From positions 4,964,441 through 5,028,440 of the forward strand of contig JAURUC010000001.1 in assembly GCA_030803735.1 (NCBI GenBank): a stretch of DNA of 64,000 nucleotides, given 5' to 3'. This stretch comes from Actinopolyspora lacussalsi (GTDB lineage Bacteria > Actinomycetota > Actinomycetes > Mycobacteriales > Pseudonocardiaceae). Under the pieces are notes generated by a model that saw only the letters and a program-made list of their open reading frames with translations, searched no databases and was not told the DNA's origin. Position 1 is the first letter of the stretch. Every line of letters starts with the position of its first letter. The translations under genes were made by a program, and so were the position numbers. Below are positions 7,168 to 17,708 of this stretch, one piece after another.

Positions 7168-8664
7168 TCAGTTCACCGAGGATCTCTCCCGCCGCGCCTT
7201 CCCCTGCTGATCGAGTGTGGCCATCGCGTCCGAGTCGCGTACCAGCAAGGTCAGCAGCAGTCCGAGCACACCGAAGGCAACCGGTACCAGGAAGGCACCG
7301 TGGAAACCGCTCAGCTGCGCCCGCGCCAGTTCCCCCGGATCGGGTGAACTCAACCCGCTCCTGGCCGCCTCGGTGAACATCACCAGCGCACTGGCTACCA
7401 CGGCCGTGGCCAGTGCCGTGGCCACTTGGCGACTCACGTTGAACAACGAGGTCGCCTGCCCCATGGCCGCCGAGCTCATCTGTGCGAACGCGGCTGTCTG
7501 CAGCGGAGTCATCAACAGCCCCATCGACGCGCCGAGCAGCAACAGCGAACCGACCACGGCCCACAGCGAGACGGAAAGGCTCAGCCACTGCAGGGTGGCG
7601 GTGCTGACCAGCAGCATCGCGAATCCACCCGCCACCAGACGTCGTGGCCCCACTCGACCGTAGATCCTGCTGATCACCTGGGTGACCAGCAGCATGGACA
7701 GTGCCTGGGGCATCAGGATCGCGCCGGCCTGTAACGCGGAGGCACCACGCAGGTTCTGCAAGTACAGCGGGATGAGGAACAGCACCCCGAACATCGCACC
7801 CGTCTGACACAGCAGCAGTACGTTACCGGCTCCGAAGATCCGGTTGCCGAGCAGCCGCAGATCCAGCATCGGTTCGGCCGCCCGGAGCTCCCGCCACACG
7901 AGCCCGCAGATCAGTACCACGGCCAGCAGCAGGCAGGCCCACACCGCGGAGTCGGTCCAACCGTCCTGCGCGGCCCGGTCCAGCCCGAACAGCAGCACGG
8001 CCAGCCCGCTGCCCGCGAGCAGGAAGCCGGGCAGGTCGAAACGTCCCGGGCGCTGTCCCCGCTCCTCCACCAGGAACAGGATCGAGCACAACAGCGCCAG
8101 CGCGCCCACCGGAACGTTGATGAAGAAGATCCACCGCCAGCTGGCCACCTCGATCAACGTCCCACCGAGCAGCGGCCCCAGCGCCGGTGCGGCGGTGATC
8201 GGGATGGCCAGAATCGCGGAGGCCTTGGCGCGCTCGTCGGCCGGGAACGCCCGGAAGAGCATCGCCTGTCCGACCGGGACCAGCATGCCGCCCCCGATTC
8301 CCTGCAGGAATCTCGCGGCGATCAGCGTTTTGATCCCGGGGGCAGCGCCGCAGATGACGGAAGCCCCGGTGAACATGATCACGGCGAACTGGAAGGTTCG
8401 CTTACTGCCGAATCGGTCGGAGATCCAGCCCGAGGAGGGGATGAACACCGCCAGGCTGATCATGTAGGCCGTCAGTACCCACTGCAGGGTTCCGGCGTCG
8501 ACGTCGAACCGTTTTCCCAGTGTCGCCAGCGCGACGTTGAGGATGGTCATGTCCAGGATCTGCATGACCAGTGCCAGTACGAAAGTTATCCCGACGAGCC
8601 ACTTGTACTCGAGCCGTCGCAACGGCGCATCGCCTCCGTAAGTGTCGAGTGGAACGCGCGGCAT
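7168..8664 (-). CDS. DHA2-family (14-TM) MFS drug efflux transporter
   Basis: Proton-coupled inner-membrane efflux pump of the EmrB/QacA type. The 498-residue protein has about 14 hydrophobic segments. It carries the DHA2 motif D-M-T-I-L-N-V-A-L in TM1, the loop 2-3 motif SGWISDRFGSKRTF, and the antiporter motif region GPLLGGTLIE in TM5. The start is uncertain: ATG 8664 has no good ribosome binding site, while a TTG about 14 codons downstream is preceded by GGAGG. The longer frame from 8895 is rejected because it adds a basic, non-membrane stretch. The substrate is unknown, and no regulator lies beside it. Confidence 0.9.
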   Translation of the reverse strand: MPRVPLDTYGGDAPLRRLEYKWLVGITFVLALVMQILDMTILNVALATLGKRFDVDAGTLQWVLTAYMISLAVFIPSSGWISDRFGSKRTFQFAVIMFTGASVICGAAPGIKTLIAARFLQGIGGGMLVPVGQAMLFRAFPADERAKASAILAIPITAAPALGPLLGGTLIEVASWRWIFFINVPVGALALLCSILFLVEERGQRPGRFDLPGFLLAGSGLAVLLFGLDRAAQDGWTDSAVWACLLLAVVLICGLVWRELRAAEPMLDLRLLGNRIFGAGNVLLLCQTGAMFGVLFLIPLYLQNLRGASALQAGAILMPQALSMLLVTQVISRIYGRVGPRRLVAGGFAMLLVSTATLQWLSLSVSLWAVVGSLLLLGASMGLLMTPLQTAAFAQMSSAAMGQATSLFNVSRQVATALATAVVASALVMFTEAARSGLSSPDPGELARAQLSGFHGAFLVPVAFGVLGLLLTLLVRDSDAMATLDQQGKARRERSSVN

Positions 8665-8898
8665 CCCGGCGCGGAACGCTGGGACGCGTCGACCGGGGTG
8701 CGTGGGCGAACGTTCAGGATGCGCGCACCGCGCGCCGCGGGCCAACCCGATTCCTCGGGGGCCGCCGTTGGGTCGGCGTCGTGTCCGGCGCGGTGCTCCT
8801 CGGATGACGGAGCCGCACGATGATTCGACGGTCGTGCCGGGACGCGACCGGATCCGAGGATGCCCGAGCCTGCCGTGAAAACCCGCGCCTGCCATGAA

Positions 8899-8935
8899 AA
8901 TCGGTGGTCACCCGCTGTGCGGATGACCACCGATT
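8899..8935 (-). terminator. Intrinsic terminator of tRNA-Gly
   Basis: AATCGGTGGTCA (8899-8910) and TGACCACCGATT (8924-8935) form a perfect 12-bp stem with a 13-base loop. In the direction of tRNA-Gly transcription it is followed by TTTT. It lies 10 bases beyond the tRNA 3' end. Confidence 0.85.
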
Positions 8936-8945
8936 CGACAGACCG

Positions 8946-9017
8946 AGCGGGTGACGGGAATCGAACCCGCATAACCAGCTTGGAAGGCTGGGGCTCTAAC
9001 CATTGAGCTACACCCGC
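8946..9017 (-). tRNA. tRNA-Gly (anticodon UCC)
   Basis: A 72-base cloverleaf read leftwards from 9017. The acceptor stem GCGGGTG pairs with CACCCGC, discriminator U. The D arm is GCTC/GAGC. The anticodon stem CCAGC/GCTGG encloses the loop CTTCCAA with anticodon TCC. The T loop contains GGTTCGATTCC. No CCA is encoded. In M. tuberculosis tRNA genes also lie upstream of tig. Confidence 0.95.
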
Positions 9018-9181
9018 AGTGCGCCACCGATACTACAACAGTCGATCCCCGTGGGTGATCCCCGGGGGTCCCGTCGATCTCGACGACCACGTGTGCCGTA
9101 TTCTAGCCAACAGCGATAGAGTACACGCGAAGGACCCCTTTCGTGGGAATTCTCCTGGTGGAGTCGTTCCGGTGGGGTCCT

Positions 9182-9255
9182 CGGGGTGTGGCGCAGCTTG
9201 GTAGCGCACTCGCTTTGGGTGCGAGGGGCCGTGGGTTCAAATCCCGCCACCCCGA
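9182..9255 (+). tRNA. tRNA-Pro (anticodon UGG)
   Basis: A 74-base cloverleaf with acceptor stem CGGGGTG/CACCCCG, discriminator A and D arm GCGC/GCGC. The anticodon stem CTCGC/GCGAG encloses loop TTTGGGT with anticodon TGG. The T arm contains GTGGGTTCAAATCC. No CCA is encoded. It is divergent from tRNA-Gly, with about 160 bases between them. Confidence 0.95.
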
Positions 9256-9260
9256 CGTTC

Positions 9261-9290
9261 GGGCCGGATATCCGGGTGGATGTCCGGCCC
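9261..9290. terminator. Terminator of tRNA-Pro and the convergent Apd1-like gene
   Basis: GGGCCGGATATCC (9261-9273), loop GGGT, GGATGTCCGGCCC (9278-9290): a 13-bp stem with one G-U wobble. It starts 6 bases past tRNA-Pro and can act for the gene converging from the right. Confidence 0.85.
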
Positions 9291-9352
9291 TGTTCGTCTC
9301 GAACTCCGAGGTTCGTCCCGAGCGGCGGGAATCCGTCGTTTCCGAGCCCGGT

Positions 9353-10297
9353 TCACTCGGGATCCGGCAGCCGGCGGATCCGCTCGGTGGTCCAGGTACC
9401 TGCCTGCGCCGGAGACTTGCCGCAGCTGTTCGGGCGCGGTGGTGACAGCGTGATCTCGCGCAGTCGGATGCTCCAGCGGCGCCCGTCACGGTGCCGCAGC
9501 ACCACTTCCTCGTCGGCTTCCGAAGCCACGGTCAGCGCTTCCCCGGCGTGTTCACCCAGATTCTCGCGCAGCGCCAGTTCGGCCACCTGGGCGCGCTGTG
9601 AGAACGCGGAGCGCCCTCTGCAGTGTGTCGTTGTCATCTTTCCGGTCGTGGCGGCTGAGAGCACCGCGTCCACGCCGTGCGGCGTGAGGCGCCCGTAGTT
9701 GTAGCCCGAGGGCAGCACCACCCCTGTGGGCGCGAACCGGTGACCGCCGGTGTGTGTGGTTTCCCACAGCTTTCCCTCGTGTCGCGGTCCCATCTCGCGC
9801 AGCAGGGAGATTCCGCGCAGCGCGCAGCACTGATCACGGCGTCCGTTGGTGCACACCAGCAGCACCGGCTCGGTGGTCGGGACTCCCCAGCCGCCGTGTT
9901 CGCCGCGGGCGAAGGCCCGGAAGTCGAGGTCGAGAAGTTCCGCCGGGTCGGTCAGTTCCGTACGGCGCAGCCAACTCGCCCCGGGGCGGGTGTGGGCGAA
10001 GTAAACGGTGCGTGGTGCGTCCACCCCGGTGTCCGGGTACCTGCCCGGTTTGCGGATGAGCTGGACCCGTACCCCGGTGTCGGCGGCACGCTCGGCCAGT
10101 CGGGCTCCGATATCGGGATCCAGATGGCTCCGCACCAGCGCGTCCCCGCCCCAGGGGCCCGGCTGTTCCAGGCACAACCAGCTGGCCGCCACCGCCGCGG
10201 TGCCGGCCAGGGGCTCCGAGAGGGTCTCGGACCACGCCGCGCACGTCCGCGGCGCCGCACCGGCTTGTTCCCGTGGATCCTGCACGTTTCCACTCAA
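9353..10297 (-). CDS. Sucrase/ferredoxin-like (Apd1/Aim32-type) 2Fe-2S protein
   Basis: A 314-residue protein of the sucrase-ferredoxin family, which has a thioredoxin-like ferredoxin domain. The cluster signature is Cys149 in [11 protein letters not shown] with Cys158 (C-x8-C), then His182 and His186 in HTGGHRF (H-x3-H). This is the two-Cys, two-His arrangement described for yeast Apd1. A redox or electron-transfer role in the cytoplasm is likely, and partners are unknown. The frame opens with TTG at 10297 without a clear ribosome binding site; GTG 10285 four codons later is an alternative. It is convergent with tRNA-Pro and divergent from tig. Confidence 0.86.
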   Translation of the reverse strand: MSGNVQDPREQAGAAPRTCAAWSETLSEPLAGTAAVAASWLCLEQPGPWGGDALVRSHLDPDIGARLAERAADTGVRVQLIRKPGRYPDTGVDAPRTVYFAHTRPGASWLRRTELTDPAELLDLDFRAFARGEHGGWGVPTTEPVLLVCTNGRRDQCCALRGISLLREMGPRHEGKLWETTHTGGHRFAPTGVVLPSGYNYGRLTPHGVDAVLSAATTGKMTTTHCRGRSAFSQRAQVAELALRENLGEHAGEALTVASEADEEVVLRHRDGRRWSIRLREITLSPPRPNSCGKSPAQAGTWTTERIRRLPDPE

Positions 10298-10368
10298 GCA
10301 CGAGGGTGTCGTAATTCGCCCGCTCGGGCGGGTCGGTACCCGGAACGGCCCCCCGTGAGCTCAGGCCA

Positions 10369-10374
10369 TAGAAT
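10369..10374 (+). promoter_or_regulatory. Candidate -10 element for tig
   Basis: TAGAAT lies about 100 bases upstream of the tig start, in the only clearly non-GC hexamer of the interval. No good -35 is visible at the expected distance, so this is a weak call. Confidence 0.3.
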
Positions 10375-10474
10375 CGGAGGTCAGCCCGGCACGGAAAGTG
10401 TTTCCCGTGGTGACAGCCGTGGGAAGCCCAGGGAGGCCGGGAGTCTTTCAAGCACGTTCGCACGAGGAGACCAC

Positions 10475-11869
10475 GTGAAGAGCACCGTCGAGCACCTGAG
10501 CCCGACGCGCGTACGGCTCAACGTCGAGGTGCCGTTCGACGAGCTCAAGCCGAACTTCGACCGCGCGTACAAGGAACTGGCCAAGCAGGTCCGGATCCCC
10601 GGCTTCCGTCCCGGCAAGGTTCCGGCCAAGGTGCTGGAGAGCCGGATCGGCCGTGGACCCGTGCTCGACGAGGTCGTCAACGAGGCCGTTCCCTCCAAGT
10701 ACACGGAGGCCGTCACCAGCAGCGAGGTCCAGACACTGGGTCGCCCGGAGATCGAGGTCACCAACATCGCCGACGGCGAGCAGATCGAGTTCTCCGCCGA
10801 GGTCGACGTACGGCCGGAACTGACCGTTCCCGCCTACGACGACATCCAGGTCAGCGTGGACGACCAGGAGGTCACCGAGCAGGACGTCCAGGAACAGCTG
10901 GACGAGCTGCGTGCCCGTTTCGGGACGTTGACCGGGGTTGATCGTCCCGCCGCCAACGGCGACTACGTCAGCATCGACCTCTCGGCCACCGTCGACGGTG
11001 AGCAGGTCGAGGACGCCCAGACCAGTGGCCTGTCCTACGAGATCGGTTCGGATGAGCTCGTCGAGGGCATCGACGAGGCGTTGATCGGCGCGAGTGAGGG
11101 CGAGACCAAGCACTTCACCACCACGCTGATGGCGGGGGAGTACGCCAACCGCGAGGCCGAGGTCGAGGTCACGCTGAACTCGGTCAAGGAGCGCCAGCTC
11201 CCCGAGGCCGACGACGAGTTCGCCCAGATGGCCAGCGAGTTCGACACCATCGACGAGCTGATCGCCGATCTGCGTGAGCGGCTCGGCCGGGTCAAGCGGA
11301 TGCAGCAGGGCATGCAGGCCCGGGACAAGGTCCTGGAGTCCCTGCTGGAGAAGGTCGAGGTTCCGCTGCCGGAGAGCGTCGTGCAGTCCGAGGTCGAGAT
11401 CCGCGAGCACGACGCGGTCCACCCCTACGACCACGACGAGGAGCGCTTCGCCGAGTCGCTGCGGGAGCAGGGCAAGACCCGCGAGGACTTCGACGCCGAG
11501 ACGCGCGAGGAAGCCGAGGAGGCGGTCAAGACCCAGCTGGTGCTGGACACCATCGCCGACAGCGAAGAGCTCTCGGTCTCGGACAACGAGCTCACCGAGC
11601 GCATCATCTACCAGGCGCAGCAGTCCGGCATCAGCCCGGACCAGTACGTCCAGCAGATCCAGCAGTCCGGGCAGCTGGGCCGCATCTACTCCGACATCCG
11701 GCGCAGCAAGGCCCTGTTCTCCGTTGTCCGGCAGGCGACGGTCACCGACTCGGCGGGCGAGCAGCTGGACATGGACGAGCTGCTGGGGACCCAGGACGAG
11801 GACCAGGAGCAGCCGGAGCAGGTCGAGGGTGCGGTAGCCGACGAGGAGGAGCGCACCACCGCGCAGTGA
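10475..11869 (+). CDS. tig: Trigger factor, ribosome-associated chaperone and peptidyl-prolyl isomerase
   Basis: Binds near the ribosome exit tunnel and assists folding of nascent chains. At 464 residues it has the three expected parts. The N-terminal ribosome-binding domain carries the signature GFRPGKVP near residue 45. A FKBP-type PPIase domain follows (about 150-240, with [14 protein letters not shown] and [14 protein letters not shown]). The helical C-terminal chaperone domain ends in an acidic tail. GTG 10475 follows GAGGAGA closely; the long upstream extension of the frame is not coding. Position before clpP1-clpP2 matches Rv2462c. Confidence 0.97.
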   Translation: MKSTVEHLSPTRVRLNVEVPFDELKPNFDRAYKELAKQVRIPGFRPGKVPAKVLESRIGRGPVLDEVVNEAVPSKYTEAVTSSEVQTLGRPEIEVTNIADGEQIEFSAEVDVRPELTVPAYDDIQVSVDDQEVTEQDVQEQLDELRARFGTLTGVDRPAANGDYVSIDLSATVDGEQVEDAQTSGLSYEIGSDELVEGIDEALIGASEGETKHFTTTLMAGEYANREAEVEVTLNSVKERQLPEADDEFAQMASEFDTIDELIADLRERLGRVKRMQQGMQARDKVLESLLEKVEVPLPESVVQSEVEIREHDAVHPYDHDEERFAESLREQGKTREDFDAETREEAEEAVKTQLVLDTIADSEELSVSDNELTERIIYQAQQSGISPDQYVQQIQQSGQLGRIYSDIRRSKALFSVVRQATVTDSAGEQLDMDELLGTQDEDQEQPEQVEGAVADEEERTTAQ

Positions 11870-11933
11870 GCGACAGGTGGTGGAGCGCCGGTCGGATCCG
11901 ACGACGATCCCGACTCGGTTAACAAGCTCTCAG

Positions 11934-11975
11934 CGAACGTGGGCGGCACCGGGAAGCTGGTGCCGCCCACGTTCG
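11934..11975 (+). terminator. Strong terminator hairpin after tig
   Basis: CGAACGTGGGCGGCACC (11934-11950) pairs perfectly with GGTGCCGCCCACGTTCG (11959-11975), a 17-bp stem with an 8-base loop. It lies 65 bases after the tig stop and separates tig from clpP1. Confidence 0.9.
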
Positions 11976-12093
11976 TTAGGGTCGGTTGTAACGGATCACC
12001 CGGACTCCGGCACCCCGGTAACGGGCAATACTTCAGGCGGGCCCGGTTCGACGAAGCGCTTACCGGGTCCATTGTGGAAGAAGGCAGGGAGAC

Positions 12094-12720
12094 GTGACCC
12101 AGCAACAGACTGTTCCGGCGTTCGACGCGCAGTCACCGCAGATGCGGACCGGTAGCAACGGGCTTTCACTCAACGACTCGGTCTACGAGCGGCTGCTGCG
12201 GGAACGCATCATCGTCCTCGGGTCCCAGGTGGAGGACACCATCGCCAACCAGATCTGCTCGCAGATGCTGCTGTTGGCGGCCGAGGACCCGGAACGCGAC
12301 ATCGCCCTCTACATCAACTCGCCCGGTGGCTCGGTTCCCTCCGGAATGGCCATCTACGACACGATGCAGCTCATCAAGCCGGACGTGGCGACAGTGGCGA
12401 TGGGCTTCGCCGCTTCGATGGGGCAGTTCCTGCTCTCCGCGGGCGCCAAGGGCAAGCGATTCGCCCTGCCGCACGCGCGGGTGCTGATGCACCAGCCCTC
12501 GGCCGGTCTGGGCGGTACGGCCTCGGACATCGCGATCCAGGCCGATGTGTTCTCCAGGCAGAAGCGGGAGATGGCCCAGCTCATCGCCGAGCAGACCGGC
12601 CAGACGGTCGAGAAGATCACCGAGGATTCCGACCGTGACCGCTGGTTCACCGCCGACGAGGCGCTCGAGTACGGCTTCGTGGACCACATCGCCAACCGTG
12701 CCAACCTGCCGAGCAGCTGA
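12094..12720 (+). CDS. clpP1: ATP-dependent Clp protease proteolytic subunit ClpP1
   Basis: Serine protease subunit that forms tetradecamers with ClpP2 and degrades proteins delivered by ClpX or ClpC. At 208 residues it carries the nucleophile Ser108 in GFAASMGQ and His133 in LMHQPSAG; an Asp follows in the segment ending DRDRWF. GTG 12094 is preceded by AGGGAG. It is the first gene of a two-gene operon with clpP2 (52-base gap), as in M. tuberculosis Rv2461c-Rv2460c. Confidence 0.97.
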   Translation: MTQQQTVPAFDAQSPQMRTGSNGLSLNDSVYERLLRERIIVLGSQVEDTIANQICSQMLLLAAEDPERDIALYINSPGGSVPSGMAIYDTMQLIKPDVATVAMGFAASMGQFLLSAGAKGKRFALPHARVLMHQPSAGLGGTASDIAIQADVFSRQKREMAQLIAEQTGQTVEKITEDSDRDRWFTADEALEYGFVDHIANRANLPSS

Positions 12721-12772
12721 TCCTACGAACCACCGAGCCCTGCCGGCATCACAGTCACGAGGAGTCACCCCA

Positions 12773-13405
12773 GTGAGCTCATTCCAGCTCCCCCAATCCC
12801 GGTACATGGTGCCGTCGTTCGTCGAGCGCACGGCCTACGGGGTCAAGGAGTCGAACCCCTACCAGAAGCTGTTCGAGGAACGGATCGTTTTCCTCGGGGT
12901 CCAGGTCGACGACGTCTCGGCCAACGACATCATGGCCCAGCTGCTGTACCTGGAGTCCGATGATCCCGACCGCGAGATCCAGCTCTACATCAACTCGCCG
13001 GGCGGGTCGTTCACCGCGCTGATGGCGATCTACGACACGATGCAGTACGTGCGGCCCGACATCCGCACGGCCTGCCTCGGCCAGGCCGCCTCGGCCGCGG
13101 CCGTGCTGCTCGCCGCCGGTACTCCCGGCAAGCGGATGGCACTGCCGAACGCGCGTGCGCTGATCCACCAGCCCGCCACCGAGGGGATCTACGGGCAGGT
13201 CTCCGACCTGGAGATCCAGTCCAACGAGGTGCAGCGCATGCGGAACCAGATGGAGTCCACGCTGTCGGTGCACACCGGGCGCTCGCAGGAGCAGATCCAC
13301 AAGGACGTCGAGCGGGATCTGATCCTGACCGCCGACCAGGCCAAGGAGTACGGCCTGATCGACGAGGTCATGCCGTACCGCAAGCTCTCGGCGAAGAAGT
13401 CCTGA
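12773..13405 (+). CDS. clpP2: ATP-dependent Clp protease proteolytic subunit ClpP2
   Basis: Second, paralogous ClpP subunit. In actinobacteria the active protease is a ClpP1P2 hetero-tetradecamer. The 210-residue protein has Ser107 in GQAASAAAVLL and His132 in LIHQPA. Start GTG 12773 is chosen because GAGGAG lies 8 bases before it; the longer in-frame ORF from 12545 overlaps clpP1. The N-terminal propeptide-like segment (SSFQLPQSRYMVP) is typical of actinobacterial ClpP2 and is normally processed. Confidence 0.97.
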   Translation: MSSFQLPQSRYMVPSFVERTAYGVKESNPYQKLFEERIVFLGVQVDDVSANDIMAQLLYLESDDPDREIQLYINSPGGSFTALMAIYDTMQYVRPDIRTACLGQAASAAAVLLAAGTPGKRMALPNARALIHQPATEGIYGQVSDLEIQSNEVQRMRNQMESTLSVHTGRSQEQIHKDVERDLILTADQAKEYGLIDEVMPYRKLSAKKS

Positions 13406-13827
13406 GAGCGAGACCGGCCCGTTTCTCGGGTTGGTGTGTCGGTCCGTGTCGACCGGGGCGTTCTCGGCGCTCGAGTGGGCCGGTGTGGGCCACGGGACGG
13501 CGGATGCGGTTCCGGCCCGGCCCGATGTGCTCCGCGGAGGTCGAGTCGCGCCGGTCGGCGGACCGAGTGGTCAACCAGGCGTGGAATCGCCGACACGCCG
13601 AGCGTGTCGATGTTTTCGACGTGCTCGGTCCGGCGAGGCAAGGTGTTGATCAGGCGGTGCCCCGCGCCCCCTCCCGGACGGGGAACGATCTCGGACGGAC
13701 GAACGAATTCGGGACCGTGATCCACCCCGCTGGGTCGAAATGGCGGGTACCGTCGAATGCGGAACCGACGGTGAAAACAGGTTAGGCGCGCACGCGGCTG
13801 CGTGCCGGAGGGGACGAGGTCAGCGGC
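13406..13827. other. Non-coding region between clpP2 and clpX
   Basis: 422 bases with no supported gene. A small hairpin CGACACGC-cga-GCGTGTCG at 13591-13609 (8-bp stem) is the only clear structure and could end the clpP operon. The clpX promoter is expected in the right half, but I cannot assign it. Confidence 0.55.
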
Positions 13828-15114
<1,287 letters not shown>

Positions 15115-15124
15115 GTTCTCGCCC

Positions 15125-15160
15125 CGGGCGCTGTGTCAATTTCGCGAGAAATCGACGCCC
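15125..15160. repeat. Palindromic repeat family (TTTCGCG core), copy 1
   Basis: GTCAATTTC, loop GCGA, GAAATCGAC forms a stem with one A-C mismatch and a GNRA-type tetraloop, flanked by GGGCG and CGCCC. It starts 11 bases after the clpX stop, so it may act as its terminator. Related copies lie at 21759, 56771 and 60004. Confidence 0.65.
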
Positions 15161-15240
15161 CTTCGGCGCTCCGATCCCGAACCCCCACCACTCCCGCAGG
15201 CCGAACCCCTACCACTTACGTAATCGGCACCGCCGCGGAT

Positions 15241-15277
15241 TCTCCGGAGCGAGAGCCGTGCCGGAGGTTCCGCCACC
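15241..15277 (+). repeat. Dispersed intergenic repeat, copy B (3' half only)
   Basis: Matches the second half of the family consensus: GGAGCGAGAGCCGTGCCGG followed by AGGTTCCGCCACCCG. The leading CTACCCGATGTCGGG part is absent, so this copy is truncated. Confidence 0.65.
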
Positions 15278-15420
15278 CGCGCAGCTACGGCAACCGAGCT
15301 GAAGAAAGTTCCCGGTTAGCCGGATGGTGTTCCCCTCCGCGTGTACCGCGCGCGTAATGTCCCCCGATGGGCAATCATGGTGCCGACCATCGTGATTGCC
15401 GATGTCGGGAGGGGAACACG

Positions 15421-16059
15421 GTGAGTGAGATGCATGTCCTGCTGGTGCACGGGTTCGGCGGTTCGGGGCCGTGGCACTGGCAGCAGTGGCTCAGTGGACG
15501 GCTGAACGAACTGGGCGTGACCTGCGAGATGCCGCGGTTGCCCAAACAGGACCAACCGGTGCTGCAGGAATGGTTGGCCGTGCTCCGTTCGCGGCTGGAG
15601 GACGTTCCCGCGGAGTCCGAGCTGGTGGTGGCCGCGCATTCCTGTGGGGCGGCGCTGTGGCTGCACCACGCCGCGAGCATCCACGGCACCGCTCGCCGCG
15701 CCGACCGGGTGCTGCTGGTCTCACCGCCCGGACCGGACTGGCGTCATCCCGATGTCCACGGCATCGCCCCCTACCCGGTCGACGCGCACGCCTTGCGCAG
15801 GGCGGCGGGCACCACGCGGCTGGTGGTCGGTTCCGGCGATCCCTACCTGTCCGTGCAGGACGGGCACTACCTGGCCGAGACCATGCGGGTGGCGCTGGAC
15901 GTGATCCCGGACGGCGAACACCTCAACACCGACGCGGGCTACGGCCCCTGGCCGGCGGTGCTGCGCTGGGTCTCGCACGGTACGACGCCGGTGGCGGACA
16001 GGTTCGAGACGCCACCCCAGACCGGGGGAGCGGCCCCGAGTACGTTCCGCCTGGTGTGA
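15421..16059 (+). CDS. RBBP9/YdeN-family alpha/beta serine hydrolase
   Basis: A 212-residue small alpha/beta hydrolase. The N-terminal HGFGGSGPWHW supplies the oxyanion region. The nucleophile elbow is AAHSCGAAL with Ser in H-S-C-G, the acid is in GSGDPYLSV, and the catalytic His is in DGEHLNTDAG. The whole triad is present, so it should be active; the substrate is unknown. GTG 15421 follows GGGAGGGG by 6 bases, so the upstream ATG at 15367 is rejected. It converges on fdhD with a 27-base gap. Confidence 0.88.
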   Translation: MSEMHVLLVHGFGGSGPWHWQQWLSGRLNELGVTCEMPRLPKQDQPVLQEWLAVLRSRLEDVPAESELVVAAHSCGAALWLHHAASIHGTARRADRVLLVSPPGPDWRHPDVHGIAPYPVDAHALRRAAGTTRLVVGSGDPYLSVQDGHYLAETMRVALDVIPDGEHLNTDAGYGPWPAVLRWVSHGTTPVADRFETPPQTGGAAPSTFRLV

Positions 16060-16086
16060 CCGGTCCCGCTCTCGGAGCTGTCGGGC

Positions 16087-16929
16087 TCACTCTTCGGGTG
16101 ATCCGGTTCCCGACAGCCTGTCCGGTCGGGTGTAGACGTTCATCGAGGACCCGCGCAGGAAGCCGATCAGGGTGATGCCCTGTTCCTCGGCCAGTTCGGC
16201 TGCCAGCGAGGAGGGTGCGGAAACGGCCGCGATCGTCGGGATGCCCGCCATCGCGGCCTTCTGCACCAGTTCGAACGAGGCGCGGCCCGACAGCATCAGC
16301 ACGTGCCCCCGCAGTGGTGTGCGGCCGTCCAGCAGCGCCCAGCCGAGTACCTTGTCCACCGCGTTGTGCCTGCCCACGTCCTCCCGGGCCGCCAACAGTT
16401 CGCCCGCCGTGTCGAACAGTCCCGAGCCGTGCAGCCCGCCGGTGGTGTCGAACACGCGTTGCGCCGCCCGCAGTTTCTCCGGCAGCTCGACCAGCGTTTC
16501 CGTGCTGACTCGTGAGTCGTCGGATTCCGGCGGGTGCGCGCTGCGGAGCCTTACCGCGTCGAGTGCGGCCTTGCCGCAGACTCCGCAGGACGAGGTGGTG
16601 TAGAAGTTGCGCTCCACCGAGTTGTCCGGTCGAGGGACGTGGGGAGCCAGCTGGACGTCGAGCACGTTGTAGGTGTTGCGACCATCGGGACCGGGGCTGT
16701 CGCAGTAGCGCGCCGCCGCGACGTCCTGCCGCGCGGTGATGACGCTCTCGGTCAGCAGGAAACCGTGGGTGAGTTCCACGTCGTGACCGGGGGTGCGCAT
16801 GGTCACGGTCAGTGGTTTGCCGTCCAGCCGGATCTCCAGCGGCTCCTCGGCGGCCAGCGTGTCGGGGCGGGTGGTCTCGCCGTTCGGGCCGATGCGCCGC
16901 ACCGGCCTGCGTACCGTGATCCGTCCCAT
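16087..16929 (-). CDS. fdhD: Formate dehydrogenase accessory sulfurtransferase FdhD
   Basis: Transfers sulfur from a cysteine desulfurase to the molybdenum cofactor of formate dehydrogenase, a step needed for its activity. The 280-residue protein contains the conserved cysteine pair in TSSCGVCGKAALDAV and the nucleotide-binding region ending in ISAPSSLAAELAEE. ATG 16929 has GGGAGG 9 bases upstream. No formate dehydrogenase gene lies in the window, so the client enzyme is encoded elsewhere. Confidence 0.94.
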   Translation of the reverse strand: MGRITVRRPVRRIGPNGETTRPDTLAAEEPLEIRLDGKPLTVTMRTPGHDVELTHGFLLTESVITARQDVAAARYCDSPGPDGRNTYNVLDVQLAPHVPRPDNSVERNFYTTSSCGVCGKAALDAVRLRSAHPPESDDSRVSTETLVELPEKLRAAQRVFDTTGGLHGSGLFDTAGELLAAREDVGRHNAVDKVLGWALLDGRTPLRGHVLMLSGRASFELVQKAAMAGIPTIAAVSAPSSLAAELAEEQGITLIGFLRGSSMNVYTRPDRLSGTGSPEE

Positions 16930-17088
16930 GCGGGTGGGCCTCCCAGCCAGCTCTCCGAGTCGTCACCGGCGTCGTGGAGGCACAGCATAACTCCCACGTC
17001 GTTCACGCGGCGTGTCCGAGGCAGGCCGGGCGGACGCTGCGGGGGAGTTCACCGGGAGCGTTCGTGCGGAACGCTCCCGGCGCACTGA

Positions 17089-17445
17089 TCACCAGGTGCA
17101 GAAACCGAGCTGTCCCCAGGTCTCGGGGCCGGTGATCCCGTCGACCTGCAGGCCGTACCAGCTCTGGAAGTTGATCACCGCTGCCTCGGTCTTGGGACCG
17201 TAGGCACCGTCCACGAACAGGTCCGGCCCCTTGACCTCGTAGGAGTAGTCGTTCAAAGCGCGCTGCAACGCGACGATCATCTCGGCGTTGTCGCCACGTG
17301 AAAAGGTGGGCGGGCACTGCGCGACGGCTGTCGTCCGAGCAGCGCTCTGCCGGGACTCCTCGGAGCTTTGCGCGGCGGCGGTAGCGGTGGCGGGCGCGAG
17401 GACCAGCAGCGGCAGCATGATCGCGAGCGACAGGATTCGTCTCAT
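17089..17445 (-). CDS. Secreted peptidoglycan-binding domain protein
   Basis: A 118-residue exported protein. Residues 1-24 form a signal peptide (MRRILSLAIMLPLLVLAP, cleavage near ATA-AAQ). The rest is one PG_binding_1 three-helix domain, with the signature LQRALNDY, then VDGAYGPKTEAAVINFQ, then VDGITGPETW. Two cysteines (near residues 43 and 116) could form a disulfide outside the cell. It has no catalytic domain, so it may only bind wall peptidoglycan. GGGAG lies 6 bases before the ATG. Confidence 0.88.
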   Translation of the reverse strand: MRRILSLAIMLPLLVLAPATATAAAQSSEESRQSAARTTAVAQCPPTFSRGDNAEMIVALQRALNDYSYEVKGPDLFVDGAYGPKTEAAVINFQSWYGLQVDGITGPETWGQLGFCTW

Positions 17446-17708
17446 CGGTTCTCCCAGTGAAGTCGAGATTCCGCTCGGTACTGACGATCAGTCGAGCGGA
17501 CTCGAACTCTAGCGAGCGGGGTGTCGGAGCGGCTCCGCCGTTCGGCCTATTCGACGCGTTCGGGTCGGGGCGAGTCCTGACCGAAAGTCCCCGATACCGG
17601 GGTGTCGTTCTTCCGCTCCCGCCGGATCGCTCGCAACCTGTCGGAACGATCGGGCGTCCCACGGAATGTCAGAGCGACGCGGTGAGATCACTTGGAAGGG
17701 TGAGGGAG

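Larger units (their letters stand above)
15115..15420. other. Non-coding region between clpX and the serine hydrolase gene
   Basis: No gene is supported. It contains a copy of the ATTTC/GAAAT palindrome family just after clpX (15125-15160) and copy B of the CTACCCGATG repeat family (15241-15277). The ribosome binding site GGGAGGGG of the next gene is at the right end. Confidence 0.65.

Noticed and set aside
8946..9255. tRNA genes as an integration site (attB) for a mobile element
   Set aside because: No integrase, no direct repeat of a tRNA 3' end and no foreign block is found on either side.
9677..10474. N-terminal extension of tig by 266 codons
   Set aside because: The extension is antisense to the Apd1-like gene, and tig has its own GAGGAGA and GTG at 10475, giving a normal trigger factor length.
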